Shown piece after piece: positions 6,823-14,987 of a stretch of DNA of 28,865 bases. The notes under the pieces are model-generated. The model saw only the letters and a program-made list of their open reading frames with translations. It did not search any database and had not been told where the DNA came from. Origin of the DNA: Thermoproteota archaeon (GTDB taxonomy: Archaea > Thermoproteota > Methanomethylicia > Methanomethylicales > Methanomethylicaceae); the NCBI GenBank assembly GCA_030055545.1, contig JASFYK010000004.1, forward strand, positions 1,696-30,560. Direction: 5' to 3'. Made by a program: the position numbers and the translations under genes. Positions within the stretch are counted from its first letter, which is position 1. Each line of letters opens with the position of its first letter.

Positions 6823-7053
6823 ATGCCTCTCGCATGTGTACTTGTCCACTGCAAGCCAGGCAAGGATCCCTATGCCCTAGAGAAGATAAAGGAGATGAAA
6901 GATGTGAAAAGAGCTTTCGAAACGCTTGGCGCTTTTGATATAGTCGCCGAGTTTGAGTTCAAGAATCTGGAAAAGCTCGGTGTTGCAGTTTATGAGATAG
7001 CCAAGATAGATGGCGTCGTGTCGACCGAGACATTGATCGAAACGCTACTGTGA
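6823..7053 (+). CDS. Stand-alone Lrp/AsnC ligand-binding (RAM/SMAT) domain protein, copy 1
   Basis: A 76-residue protein made only of the RAM domain of Lrp/AsnC regulators. It opens ACVLVHCKPGKD, followed by DVKRAFETLGAFDIVAEFE and a closing TETLIE strand. There is no helix-turn-helix. Such stand-alone domains (SMAT proteins) form rings, bind amino acids and may modify full-length Lrp regulators or enzymes. A second copy follows after ten bases, and together they sit just downstream of the methionine-related operon. A role in sensing methionine or a related amino acid is plausible but inferred from position only. Confidence 0.87.
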   Translation: MPLACVLVHCKPGKDPYALEKIKEMKDVKRAFETLGAFDIVAEFEFKNLEKLGVAVYEIAKIDGVVSTETLIETLL

Positions 7054-7063
7054 GGTTGGAAAG

Positions 7064-7288
7064 ATGATCCAAGTTTGCATACTGATGAACGCAGAGAAAG
7101 TCTCGATATTGGACGTGGTAAAGAAGCTGGAAAAGATACCAGGCGTGGTAGAAACATTCCCTACTTTCGGGAGGTTTGACATAGTCGCATTCTGCGAGGT
7201 CGAAAAGAGGGAAGACATCACCCCGCTCATTAGGAAGATAAATGCAATCGAGGGAGTATACAAGACCGAATCGCTGATTGAGCTTTGA
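7064..7288 (+). CDS. Stand-alone Lrp/AsnC ligand-binding (RAM/SMAT) domain protein, copy 2
   Basis: A 74-residue RAM-domain protein without a DNA-binding region. PGVVETFPTFGRFDIVAFCE aligns with the matching stretch of copy 1, and both end in a T-E-(T/S)-L-I-E strand. The two are clearly paralogous but well diverged, so the duplication is old. GAGG precedes the ATG by eight bases. They are probably co-transcribed and may form mixed oligomers. A T-rich stretch after the stop at 7289-7310 probably ends the transcript. Confidence 0.87.
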   Translation: MIQVCILMNAEKVSILDVVKKLEKIPGVVETFPTFGRFDIVAFCEVEKREDITPLIRKINAIEGVYKTESLIEL

Positions 7289-7310
7289 TTTTTTGGGTTT
7301 CCCCCTTTTT
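7289..7310 (+). terminator. T-rich terminator after the paired RAM-domain genes
   Basis: Two T-tracts (six and five T) flank a short GGG/CCC pairing immediately after the stop codon of the second RAM gene. This fits archaeal T-tract termination, although the next gene begins only about 12 bases later. Confidence 0.45.
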
Positions 7311-7321
7311 GGTGTCTTAAG

Positions 7322-8452
7322 ATGAATGGATTTGCAGGGCTCCAGATGGTGGTAGAGCCATGGTACAATGCACTGGAGAATCCGGAGGAGGCCCAAACAC
7401 AGACCCTCACGAGGCTGACAAGCCTATACTCCAAAACTGGCTACGGTCAGGCTTATTACGGCGGGACTATTTATGATGTTGATGAGTACAGGCATCGATT
7501 CCCCATCGTTGATTACCAAGGCTTAAAACCTTGGCTAGATAGGGTGAAGAACAGGGGGTACCAAGAGCTCCTGAGCGAGCCGGTCGTAAGGTGGGTGATG
7601 ACCAGGGGAACAACCGGAACCCCCAAGCTGATTCCAGCCACCAGGACGCACCTCGAGCAAGTCCTGATGATCGGCGCGAGGGGCATTGTGAACCACGCTT
7701 TGCGAACGGGGGACCAAGAGCTCCTGAACGGCGGCGTCTTGAACCTGAACTTTCCTTCTGTGGTAGCCTCAGAGGAGACAGGGAGAGGCATGATAGAATA
7801 CGGGTACAGTTCAGGGACTTACGCCAAATACAACCCACGGCTTGGGAGAGTAGGGCTCGTCCCAAGTCAGGAGGAGATCGATGGGCTTGGAAGCGGGATA
7901 AGCAGGCAGGACTGGGAGAAGAGGTTCGAGCTGGTTTACAGAAGAGCGAGAGAATCGGACGTCAGAACGGTTATGGGCGTAACAAATGTGATCACTTCGT
8001 TCGGGAGGTATCTGAAGAAGAGACACGGGTTGGCACCAAAGGACGTTTGGAGGTTCAGGGCAGCGTTCTGCACCAGCCTTCCGAAGATACACACATACCA
8101 TGCCCCCAAGATCAGGGCGCTATACGGCGCTGTGAGCGTCGTTGAGATGTACACCGCCACTGAAGGGGTCTTCGCACAGCAGCTTGACGATAATCCTTAT
8201 GTTGTCCCGAACTACGATGCATACTTCTTTGAGGTCATCAAAGGGAAAGACGTCAAGATGCTGCACGAGCTGAAAAGGGGGGAATGGGGGAGGCTGGTGT
8301 TGTCCTCATGCCTATTCCCAAGATACGACATCGGCGACTACATTGAATGCGCAGGCAAGAACTACTACAGGGTCTTCGGGAGGGCAAACAAAAGAGTGCT
8401 TTTGGAGCACATCCTGTTCAACATTTTCACAGGGAGGATAATCAGGGCCTAG
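7322..8452 (+). CDS. GH3-family acyl-adenylate-forming enzyme (short)
   Basis: A 376-residue protein resembling the GH3 acyl-acid amido synthetases, which adenylate a carboxylic acid and join it to an amine such as an amino acid. TRGTTGTPKLIPAT near residue 95 is the phosphate-binding motif of adenylate-forming enzymes. VEMYTATEGVFAQQ and VVPNYDAYFFEV match the GH3 nucleotide-site block, and FPRYDIGDYIE is the ribose-binding region. Plant GH3 proteins and many bacterial homologues run over 500 residues, so much of the C-terminal domain is missing; the frame ends soon after FGRANKR. It could be a genuine short form or an enzyme limited to adenylation. GGTG precedes the ATG. Its last 11 bases overlap the convergent gene. 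The substrate is unknown. Confidence 0.78.
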   Translation: MNGFAGLQMVVEPWYNALENPEEAQTQTLTRLTSLYSKTGYGQAYYGGTIYDVDEYRHRFPIVDYQGLKPWLDRVKNRGYQELLSEPVVRWVMTRGTTGTPKLIPATRTHLEQVLMIGARGIVNHALRTGDQELLNGGVLNLNFPSVVASEETGRGMIEYGYSSGTYAKYNPRLGRVGLVPSQEEIDGLGSGISRQDWEKRFELVYRRARESDVRTVMGVTNVITSFGRYLKKRHGLAPKDVWRFRAAFCTSLPKIHTYHAPKIRALYGAVSVVEMYTATEGVFAQQLDDNPYVVPNYDAYFFEVIKGKDVKMLHELKRGEWGRLVLSSCLFPRYDIGDYIECAGKNYYRVFGRANKRVLLEHILFNIFTGRIIRA

Positions 8453-8987
8453 GCACTCTCCTCCTCCCGAACAGCCCGACCAATATGACCACTATGCCAA
8501 GCAGGGTGATCATAATGGGCCACAGGTCCGTGCTGACGGAGTAGAACCCAGATAACCCAATTAGCGATATTATTGCTCCTCCGATCACTAATCCGATGAA
8601 CGGGAACATACTCCGCCTCCTGAGAGAGTGGTACAGGCCCAAGAGCATCAACAGGACCCCAAGTCCGGACATGAAGCCAGACCACCATTTCGACCATGCA
8701 ACCTGACCGCTGGTGGCGAGATAAAAGGTGACCCCTAGCCATATCAGCACGCCCCCGCCAAACAGTGCGCCTGACACGCTTCCTTCCCTTTCTTTCTCCT
8801 CCTGCTTTTCACCCTCCTTCTCTCCTTTTTCCTCCTTCTCGCGCTTTTCGCCTTTTTCCGTCTTTTGACTACGGGCTTGTTGTGGCGGACCCGCCTGTGC
8901 AGCTGAGAATGGGCTGCCGCATTTCGGGCAGAAAGCACCATCCTGGGGGATCTCAGCGCCGCAATGCCTGCAGAATTTTTCAGACAA
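8442..8987 (-). CDS. Zinc-ribbon membrane protein with Lys/Glu-rich linker
   Basis: The protein has three parts. An N-terminal zinc ribbon has two CxxC pairs, FCRHCG and FCPKCGS. A linker of about 35 residues is almost entirely Lys, Glu, Gly and Arg. The C-terminal part has about four hydrophobic segments (GALFGGGVLIWLGVTF, MSGLGVLLMLLGLY, FIGLVIGGAIISLIG, IMITLLGIVVILVGLF) ending in Arg-rich RRRVP. Such zinc-ribbon membrane proteins are common in archaea and have no known reaction. The frame opens upstream at 9008, but a TTG at 8987, with GGAG upstream, starts exactly at SEKFCRHCG and is preferred. The gene diverges from another small membrane protein and converges on the GH3 gene. Confidence 0.8.
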   Translation of the reverse strand: MSEKFCRHCGAEIPQDGAFCPKCGSPFSAAQAGPPQQARSQKTEKGEKREKEEKGEKEGEKQEEKEREGSVSGALFGGGVLIWLGVTFYLATSGQVAWSKWWSGFMSGLGVLLMLLGLYHSLRRRSMFPFIGLVIGGAIISLIGLSGFYSVSTDLWPIMITLLGIVVILVGLFGRRRVPRP

Positions 8988-9123
8988 AAACAACAGCTCC
9001 AGACACAAGTAAGCTACTCTGTTAATGAGATTGCATTTATTGTCAGATAAATTTTCCTATTTTTTGCTATCATTTATCAGGTTTATTAGTAGGAGTGAAC
9101 AGATAATTCAAGGGGTTGTAAAA

Positions 9124-9600
9124 ATGAGCTCTTCAAGGGGCGACAGGGACTTCCTTGGATTAGTAAATTTCGGCGCGTTCCTAGTGGTGGTCGGATCATT
9201 TTTCGCTTTTTCCCCTAGCCTGATTGACAGGTTCAGAGAATTCATAACAGACTTCGAACTGCTCGAGATCTCCCAAGGCATTTACCTGCCTGTAGTGAAA
9301 GGCCCACACCCCGAAGTCTATAGTTTCCTGCTTTGGCTTGGCATTGCGATGGTTGTCACCAACGCACTCATTTTGGTTGCACGGTACATCATTCGCGACT
9401 CTGTCAGGAGAAAGGCAGACACATTCTCGGGAGTCGTATTCTGGGCAGGCGTAGCGCTCCTGGCGGATCAGCTCTTCAGGCAAAATCTGGAGTTCCAGGC
9501 GGTTTACAGTTACTTCATAATAATTGCAGGGGTCAGCATCCTGTCTAGCGGGATCGGTCTTTTGTTGGCCAGGCGCACATCAAGATCCCAGTCCGGGTGA
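9124..9600 (+). CDS. Small integral membrane protein, unknown function
   Basis: I do not recognise the family. From the ATG at 9124 (GGGG upstream) the product is 158 residues with four hydrophobic segments: LVNFGAFLVVVGSFFAF, FLLWLGIAMVVTNALILVA, SGVVFWAGVALLADQLF and YFIIIAGVSILSSGIGLL. A charged, Ser-rich opening (SSSRGDRD) and a basic tail (RRTSRSQSG) flank them. An exposed loop between the first and second segments contains a hydrophilic stretch. The frame is open back to 9025, but that region is AT-rich promoter-like sequence with no ribosome site. It diverges from the zinc-ribbon membrane gene, so the two may be co-regulated through the spacer at 8988-9123. Confidence 0.75.
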   Translation: MSSSRGDRDFLGLVNFGAFLVVVGSFFAFSPSLIDRFREFITDFELLEISQGIYLPVVKGPHPEVYSFLLWLGIAMVVTNALILVARYIIRDSVRRKADTFSGVVFWAGVALLADQLFRQNLEFQAVYSYFIIIAGVSILSSGIGLLLARRTSRSQSG

Positions 9601-9607
9601 GCCCATC

Positions 9608-10462
9608 TTATAATTCCTGGACTAGTGCGGCCAATTCCCTCAGCTTCCTTATGTTCCCCCTGTCGTCGCGCCTTTGGTCCACCGGAGTTTCCATTATCAG
9701 CGGGAGCTCCCATATCCTCCTGTCCGAGAGTATACTGACGAATCCGGACTCTCCGATCTTGCCAAGCCCTATGTGTTCGTGTCGGTCCAGGTGAGAACCC
9801 AAGTCGCCAACTGAATCGTTCATATGTACGACCTTGAGCTTTTCTAAACCTATAGCGCTGTCAAGTGAGTCCAGTACGGAGCCGAAGTTGAGCCGCACAT
9901 CGTAACCTGCCGCAAAGGCGTGGCAGGTATCGAGGCAAACCCCCACCTTTTCCGGGGAACTCGTCTTGTCTATGATTGCACAGATGTCCTCGAATTTGTT
10001 TCCAAGGCTGTTCTTCTGACCTGCTGTGTTCTCTAGGAGGATCATGCACTTGTAACCCTTCCTGAAGACGGCATTTAAGGCTTCGACTATCCTCTTCCGA
10101 CCGCTTTCTTCTCCGCTGGACATGTGGCTCCCGAGATGCGTCACCAAATAAGGTATCTCAAGCCTGTCGCAGCGATCGACTTCTGCCTCAAGGGTCATAA
10201 TTGATTTTTCATATATCTCCCTTGATGGAGATGCCAAATTTGGGAGGTATGGCATATGGGCAACGACAGGCGAGAGTTTTGAAGCCTTTACTTTACTCAC
10301 GAAAGAGGTCCTGACCTCTTCAGGTATGTCCGAGAAGGCCCATCCCCTCGGGTTCCTGGTGAAGATCTGAAAGGTGTCGCATCCGGCATCAGCCGCTCGG
10401 TCAACAGAAAGCGCTATTGACCCCGCAATCGAGACATGTACTCCGATGCGGATATCCACCAT
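9608..10462 (-). CDS. nfo: Endonuclease IV (AP endonuclease)
   Basis: This enzyme cuts DNA on the 5' side of abasic sites in base excision repair, using a three-metal centre. The opening MVDIRIGVHVSIAGSIA matches endonuclease IV. Further blocks are FQIFTRNPRGW, VAHMPYLPNLASP, LVTHLGSHMS, ILLENTAGQ, VGVCLDTCHAFAAGYD and VVHMNDSVGDLGSHLDRHEHIG, supplying the His, Glu and Asp metal ligands. The length of 284 residues is normal. The open frame extends to 10567, but that part overlaps the upstream gene; GTGGAG just before the ATG at 10462 decides the start. It follows the ProC-like gene after about 17 bases, so they probably share a transcript. The nuclease pair NurA-HerA lies on the other side of the promoter region. 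Confidence 0.95.
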   Translation of the reverse strand: MVDIRIGVHVSIAGSIALSVDRAADAGCDTFQIFTRNPRGWAFSDIPEEVRTSFVSKVKASKLSPVVAHMPYLPNLASPSREIYEKSIMTLEAEVDRCDRLEIPYLVTHLGSHMSSGEESGRKRIVEALNAVFRKGYKCMILLENTAGQKNSLGNKFEDICAIIDKTSSPEKVGVCLDTCHAFAAGYDVRLNFGSVLDSLDSAIGLEKLKVVHMNDSVGDLGSHLDRHEHIGLGKIGESGFVSILSDRRIWELPLIMETPVDQRRDDRGNIRKLRELAALVQEL

Positions 10463-10479
10463 AATCTCCACAACTCCGA

Positions 10480-11148
10480 CTAGCCCTGCTTTTCCGAGTG
10501 TTTGGCTCCTGCAGCTGGGGGCGCCCGGTCTCTGAGTCCTCCCACCTTCACCTGCAGATCCCGGCACCCTTCGATTGGGTTACCCTTAACGATCATCTGA
10601 CCCAGGCAGTACATGACCCACCCGATAAGGTATTCTTGGAAATCTTCCGGACTGAGCCTTTTCACCAATTCGGATAGAGACGAAAGGCCCTCGCTTACTA
10701 CCGCCCTCACCTCCTGGAATAGGGGCTCATTAATGATTAGCAATTCCCCAATGCTTGAGAAGATCCTTTTCATCGAGGCTACGTCTGATTCGGAAAAGGA
10801 GTCACCGAAAGATACCACGGCGAGGCATTTATCGACGTCGCCATCAAGCACTAGGTCGCACCTGCAGACTTTTGAAAGAGGGTAGAGGTCACGCAGTGTA
10901 GAGAGGTCGAAACTTGGCGTGGTCGAAATTACGATCTTTCTCCTCAGAAGGTGCCAGATCTCATCAGCTATCACTCTTCCCATTCGCTTATCCGCACAAA
11001 CAATAACCACATCGCAGATCTTTGCAAGTTCATGCAGGTTTTCAGGGAGGTGATCAGGGTTGCATGAAATAAGCGGATACCCGCCATAAGGAAGCCTCCT
11101 GAATGGCATTCCAGAATCATTGCTCCCTATCAAAAGTACCTGTTCCAT
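10480..11148 (-). CDS. Degenerate pyrroline-5-carboxylate reductase (ProC)-like protein
   Basis: The layout resembles ProC: a Rossmann-type N-terminal half (CDVVIVCADKRMGRVIADEI, RKIVISTTPSFDLSTLRDLYP) and a helical C-terminal half (ASMKRIFSSIGELLIINE, VRAVVSEGLSSLSEL). The dinucleotide-binding glycine motif is not clear; VLLIGSNDSG is the nearest stretch. The V-x-P-N-T block normally present in ProC is replaced by unrelated residues. It may therefore be a non-catalytic or re-purposed relative. The ATG at 11148 has GAGG eight bases upstream and is preferred to the ATG at 11169. A TATA-like box lies at 11181-11190. It is probably co-transcribed with endonuclease IV, an unexpected partner. Family membership is by pattern only. 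Confidence 0.6.
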   Translation of the reverse strand: MEQVLLIGSNDSGMPFRRLPYGGYPLISCNPDHLPENLHELAKICDVVIVCADKRMGRVIADEIWHLLRRKIVISTTPSFDLSTLRDLYPLSKVCRCDLVLDGDVDKCLAVVSFGDSFSESDVASMKRIFSSIGELLIINEPLFQEVRAVVSEGLSSLSELVKRLSPEDFQEYLIGWVMYCLGQMIVKGNPIEGCRDLQVKVGGLRDRAPPAAGAKHSEKQG

Positions 11149-11180
11149 TATCGGTTCCTCATTTCTCAATCAGCGCCAGT

Positions 11181-11190
11181 CTTTTTATCG
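11181..11190 (-). promoter_or_regulatory. TATA-like box for the ProC-like / nfo operon
   Basis: The minus strand reads CGATAAAAAG. A start about 25 bases on would give a short leader containing the GAGG site of the ATG at 11148. Confidence 0.4.
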
Positions 11191-11231
11191 GTTTTCCACT
11201 GAGTGTTGAAGGCATAATCCGATCTAATTCG

Positions 11232-11240
11232 ATTAAATAT
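11232..11240 (+). promoter_or_regulatory. TATA-like box for the nurA-herA operon
   Basis: ATTAAATAT lies about 36 bases before the nurA ATG, the right distance for an archaeal promoter with a short leader. AGGGG lies between it and the ATG. Confidence 0.45.
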
Positions 11241-11275
11241 TCCCTTGAGCAGTAAAGGAACAGGGGCTTCAACCG

Positions 11276-13084
11276 ATGTCGGCCGAACATGAAAGGATAG
11301 TTGGATCAGTAAGGAGTTCCACGCAGAAACTCGTCGGCAAGTTCGGGGAAAAGATCGATTCATTGAGGCGCTCCTCTGGGGCAATCAGAAGCCTGATAAG
11401 AGAGGGCTACAGCGCAGATAAGGCGCTCTTTGCTGCAAGATCACTTTTCGGTGGAAGCAAAGTCAAGTTTGTGGCCGTAGATGGAACAATGGCCCAAGAC
11501 AGGCAGCTTGACATGATAATCTTCTATGCCGGAGCCTATGCTTACCAAGGGGAACTCCTTTTCGGTTGGTCTGGATGCAGGATGACCGGACTCAACGAAG
11601 AGACAACTTCAGCAAGCATTTCCTCTGCGATACCAATATACGAGGAGGAGGAGTCCTCGGTGGCCGGGAAGGTGACCGAGGGAGGAGCTGAAATAGACCC
11701 GGCACGTCTCCCTAGTTCGCTCATGCGCCTCTCAGAGTACTACCTCGCAATGAAGACACTCGAGAGTGACCCGAGCGTGAAGGTCGCACTACTAGACAGG
11801 ACTCTTGCTGGGGACTTCGGGCACCTAGTTTGGGGCGCGCGGGAATGGCTCGAGAGCGGGCACTCAATCATGGAAGGGATCAATACACCGTTCGGAACCG
11901 TATCCGAGTCTGACTTGGATCTGGCTAGGATGCTCATCCCGAACAAAGCGCTGTCGCTACCCCCGCTTAGGAGCCAGTTCATCAGGTACGCGATTGTCGA
12001 ATACCTCATCAGTGCAGGGAAGGAAATCTCCGAGGATGAACTCATTAGTGCGATATCGAAAGGCGGGGAAAAGGCGGAAAGGATAAGGAGGGAGCTGCAG
12101 AGATTACGCACTGATTACGGATTGTTGGAGCCCGGCGAAAAATGCAGGCTCAAGCCCCAAGCGGGCGCTTACTGGGATAGGGTATTCTTTGCTGCCAAGC
12201 AGGTGGCAGGGCACATTTTTGAGACCCCTCCGGGGGAGCACCCGCTTATCATGAAGATCGGCGGCCTAGAACGCTGGATTTGTTCAGACGACCTCGATCT
12301 TGTCAGCCTCTTTGTTCTCCAAAGACTCCTCAGGCTGTCGTGGGGGAATGGCGTGCTCTTGGTGGGCCTCATAAAGGATACTATGGCTTACGAACTTGCC
12401 CGTTCAGTTTCTAAGGTGCTAACAGCGACCAAGAAAGTTAGATTCAGGGGCAGTATGCCCGACTTCAACAGCGATAAGGCACTTCTCCAGAATTACAGCG
12501 TGGTAGAAGCCAAGAGTCTGAATACACCATGGAGGACAATAGAGTATGACTCTTGCTTCAGGACTGTCATACCTTTAGGGGACGTGCCGACCGCAGGTCA
12601 TGGAGTGAAGGTCATGGGTGCGCACAAGAATGTAATATCCAATGAGAGAACCTTCATCAAGGCATACATCCAGCTCTGGCACAGCAATAGCGACCCGATC
12701 ATCAGGAGCCACGTCTTTGCATATGACAGACCCTGTTACCCAGGTCTAGACAGCCACGGAGGGGTCATCCTCATTCACGAGGACGGGGAGGGGAGGAATA
12801 CAATTGAGCCCGTATTGGAGTGTGATGAAGGCAGCCCAGTGGCGGACTTAGTCATGGCAGCCCTCTCTTCGATGGCAGGCGAAGTCATACCTGAGGCGCT
12901 GGGCTACAACTTTCCACTTTTTTTGGCGGACAAGAAGGCTAAGCTTGTTTTGGAAGGGGCTAGACAGACCTACCTTGCGACTGTTGCATACGAACTTGCC
13001 AAGAGCAGGCTCGATCAGCAAATCTTATTCAACACCAAGTTCAGAGACTTTAGATCTGAAATTGAGGCAATTAGGAGGGGCTGA
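11276..13084 (+). CDS. nurA: NurA-type 5'-3' nuclease, unusually long
   Basis: NurA is the nuclease partner of the HerA translocase in DNA end resection. KVKFVAVDGTMAQD near residue 65 matches the first catalytic Asp region (VDGS in other NurA), and VKVALLDRTLAGD near residue 170 matches the second. HGGVILIHEDG and GYNFPLFLADKKAKL near the C-terminus fit the closing NurA segments. At 602 residues it exceeds the usual 350-450. The middle (about 230-290) holds a charged helical stretch, EDELISAISKGGEKAERIR with LGLLEPGE-like sequence after it, that could be an inserted winged helix. HerA follows within five bases, with its ribosome site inside the end of nurA, so the proteins are probably made together. 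Confidence 0.87.
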   Translation: MSAEHERIVGSVRSSTQKLVGKFGEKIDSLRRSSGAIRSLIREGYSADKALFAARSLFGGSKVKFVAVDGTMAQDRQLDMIIFYAGAYAYQGELLFGWSGCRMTGLNEETTSASISSAIPIYEEEESSVAGKVTEGGAEIDPARLPSSLMRLSEYYLAMKTLESDPSVKVALLDRTLAGDFGHLVWGAREWLESGHSIMEGINTPFGTVSESDLDLARMLIPNKALSLPPLRSQFIRYAIVEYLISAGKEISEDELISAISKGGEKAERIRRELQRLRTDYGLLEPGEKCRLKPQAGAYWDRVFFAAKQVAGHIFETPPGEHPLIMKIGGLERWICSDDLDLVSLFVLQRLLRLSWGNGVLLVGLIKDTMAYELARSVSKVLTATKKVRFRGSMPDFNSDKALLQNYSVVEAKSLNTPWRTIEYDSCFRTVIPLGDVPTAGHGVKVMGAHKNVISNERTFIKAYIQLWHSNSDPIIRSHVFAYDRPCYPGLDSHGGVILIHEDGEGRNTIEPVLECDEGSPVADLVMAALSSMAGEVIPEALGYNFPLFLADKKAKLVLEGARQTYLATVAYELAKSRLDQQILFNTKFRDFRSEIEAIRRG

Positions 13085-13088
13085 TCAA

Positions 13089-14900
13089 ATGGATTTCTTC
13101 GATGACTTGGGCGGCGACTTCGTGGCAAGGCTCCGGGAGATACATTCTGCCACAAGAACGACCTCAGACGGGAAGGCAACGATAACCTTCCGAACCGCAA
13201 GGATAGAGGCCGAATACGATCCGGAGGTCATGAGAAAAGTGGAGGCGGGCAGGCTGATCGCAATACCTAACATAATGGGCGTCGGAACAAACGACTCATT
13301 TTCAATATACGAGGTCGCAGATCTCTACCCAATGCACTATAGCATGCTCACACTTGACAGAAGCCAGCCTAGCATGATAAGGAAGGAGTTCATGAGCCTC
13401 ATAGACGCAGAGTGGCAGAAGGGCTCCAAGAGCACTTGGATAGAGATGGTTGCAGCCCCGACAGGTTATGTCATGAAGGTCGAAGGAGGATTGCCAACCT
13501 TCCTAAGGAAGAATATTGCTCCCCTCCCCGGAGCAAAGGTTTCGCTGCTCAGCAGGGAGTTGATTAAGAAATTCATCTGTTATGCGCCAAGGGGCAACAA
13601 TGATGGCGACTACACTGTAGGAAAGCTTTTGGGAGTCGCCGAAGATGAGATACCGTTCACGGTCAACCTCGAAAAGCTCCTCCATTATCATGTCGGGGTC
13701 TTCGCATTCACAGGATCGGGAAAAAGCAACCTGACTTCGCTGGTGATAAGGAAGGCGGTAAGGGTATGCCCCGACATGAAGGTGGTTGTCTTCGACGTCT
13801 CCTCAGAATACGGGATAAGCTTACTCGACCTCCTCTGCGATGCCCCTAGCAGGGTCCTTTTCGCCGAGGAGATCTCTGAAATCGACACTATGGAGGCGGC
13901 GGAGGAGTATTACAGGAGGCACGTGATCCCCGAATCGCTATCGGAAAAGAGGGAAGAGCTGATTGTCCGTGTCAGGGACCTATTCGAGGGCAAGAAGGTA
14001 CTCAAGCTGGACTTGCCCTCTAGGGAAACTCTGAAGATAAGTGCCTACAGGAGTTATGGCGGGCTGCTTGAGATCCTCTCCGGATTGCTTGAGGAGAAGT
14101 ACGGTGCCTCGGCACAGAAGGTGATTGTGCCCGCGGTGATGGCTAAGATTCAAGGCTTCCTAAAAAGGAACGGTATTGACGAAGGTGCTCGGATCGGAGT
14201 CGAAGCCGAGCCTTTGCTGTGCGAGATAGACGAGCTGATCGGAAAGGCAAAGCTCAGGGAGGATGCTGCTATAAAAACCATCTTCTACAACCTAAGGGTC
14301 ATTATTGGCGAGGGCGAAGGCGAGGCGGAGGATGGATACACAGTTCATGAACTGACCTCTGAGATAATGGATACACAGGAGGGGGCCCCAAGGGTATTCG
14401 TTATAAACCTTCCTGAGGTGGATACTGCCCGGAGCCTTTGCGCGGACCTGATAAGCAATATCTTCAGGGCAAAAAAGAGGAGCTTCTCGCTCGACCCAAG
14501 GGTAGTCTTTGTTTTCGATGAGGCGCAAGAATTCATACCGTACGAAAAGAAGAAAGAGGATGGGACTGAATACTCGAGCCTGGCGGTCGAGCGGCTGCTC
14601 AGGCATGGACGCAAGTACCATCTACATGGCTGGATAAGCACCCAGAGGATAGCCCACCTCAACACGAACGTTCTGCAGCAACTGCACAGTTACTTCGTGA
14701 GCACCATGCCCAGACCGTATGATAGGCAACTCATATCAGACACCTTTGCAATAGACGACGCATTCATGGAGAGAACCCTGCTCTTCCAGAACGGGGACTG
14801 GCTGATGACGAGCTTCAAAGCCACCAATACCCAGAACGTGCCAGTCTTCTTCCATGCATTGAACAACGAGGATTATATTTTGGCAGCAGAGAGGCGATGA
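13089..14900 (+). CDS. herA: HerA-type hexameric DNA translocase ATPase
   Basis: HerA forms a ring that drives DNA into the NurA nuclease. The product is 604 residues from the ATG at 13089, chosen because GGAGGGG lies eight bases before it and the sequence upstream overlaps nurA. The N-terminal part is a HAS-barrel-like region. Walker A is FTGSGKSN (about 207-214), followed by VVVFDVSSEYGISL. Walker B is VFVFDEAQEF (about 474-483). An arginine-rich RLLRHGRKYHLHGWISTQR block fits the sensor and arginine-finger region. Archaeal herA-nurA usually sits with mre11 and rad50; neither is visible here, so they must lie elsewhere or be absent. Confidence 0.93.
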   Translation: MDFFDDLGGDFVARLREIHSATRTTSDGKATITFRTARIEAEYDPEVMRKVEAGRLIAIPNIMGVGTNDSFSIYEVADLYPMHYSMLTLDRSQPSMIRKEFMSLIDAEWQKGSKSTWIEMVAAPTGYVMKVEGGLPTFLRKNIAPLPGAKVSLLSRELIKKFICYAPRGNNDGDYTVGKLLGVAEDEIPFTVNLEKLLHYHVGVFAFTGSGKSNLTSLVIRKAVRVCPDMKVVVFDVSSEYGISLLDLLCDAPSRVLFAEEISEIDTMEAAEEYYRRHVIPESLSEKREELIVRVRDLFEGKKVLKLDLPSRETLKISAYRSYGGLLEILSGLLEEKYGASAQKVIVPAVMAKIQGFLKRNGIDEGARIGVEAEPLLCEIDELIGKAKLREDAAIKTIFYNLRVIIGEGEGEAEDGYTVHELTSEIMDTQEGAPRVFVINLPEVDTARSLCADLISNIFRAKKRSFSLDPRVVFVFDEAQEFIPYEKKKEDGTEYSSLAVERLLRHGRKYHLHGWISTQRIAHLNTNVLQQLHSYFVSTMPRPYDRQLISDTFAIDDAFMERTLLFQNGDWLMTSFKATNTQNVPVFFHALNNEDYILAAERR

Positions 14901-14987
14901 GTTGATGGATTGTTGGGGCTTGGCTTTTTCTATTATCCTAACGCTTATCAGATTAGCCACCGAAGTATAAGTGACTGGGTGTTCACG

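Noticed and set aside
7591..8145. A 184-codon frame inside the GH3 gene
   Set aside because: The product is Arg/Asp/Gly-rich with no motifs, while the GH3 frame is recognisable throughout.
8765..8880. Long pyrimidine-rich tract, possible structural DNA element
   Set aside because: It is the complement of the Lys/Glu/Arg codons in the linker of the zinc-ribbon membrane protein, so coding explains it.
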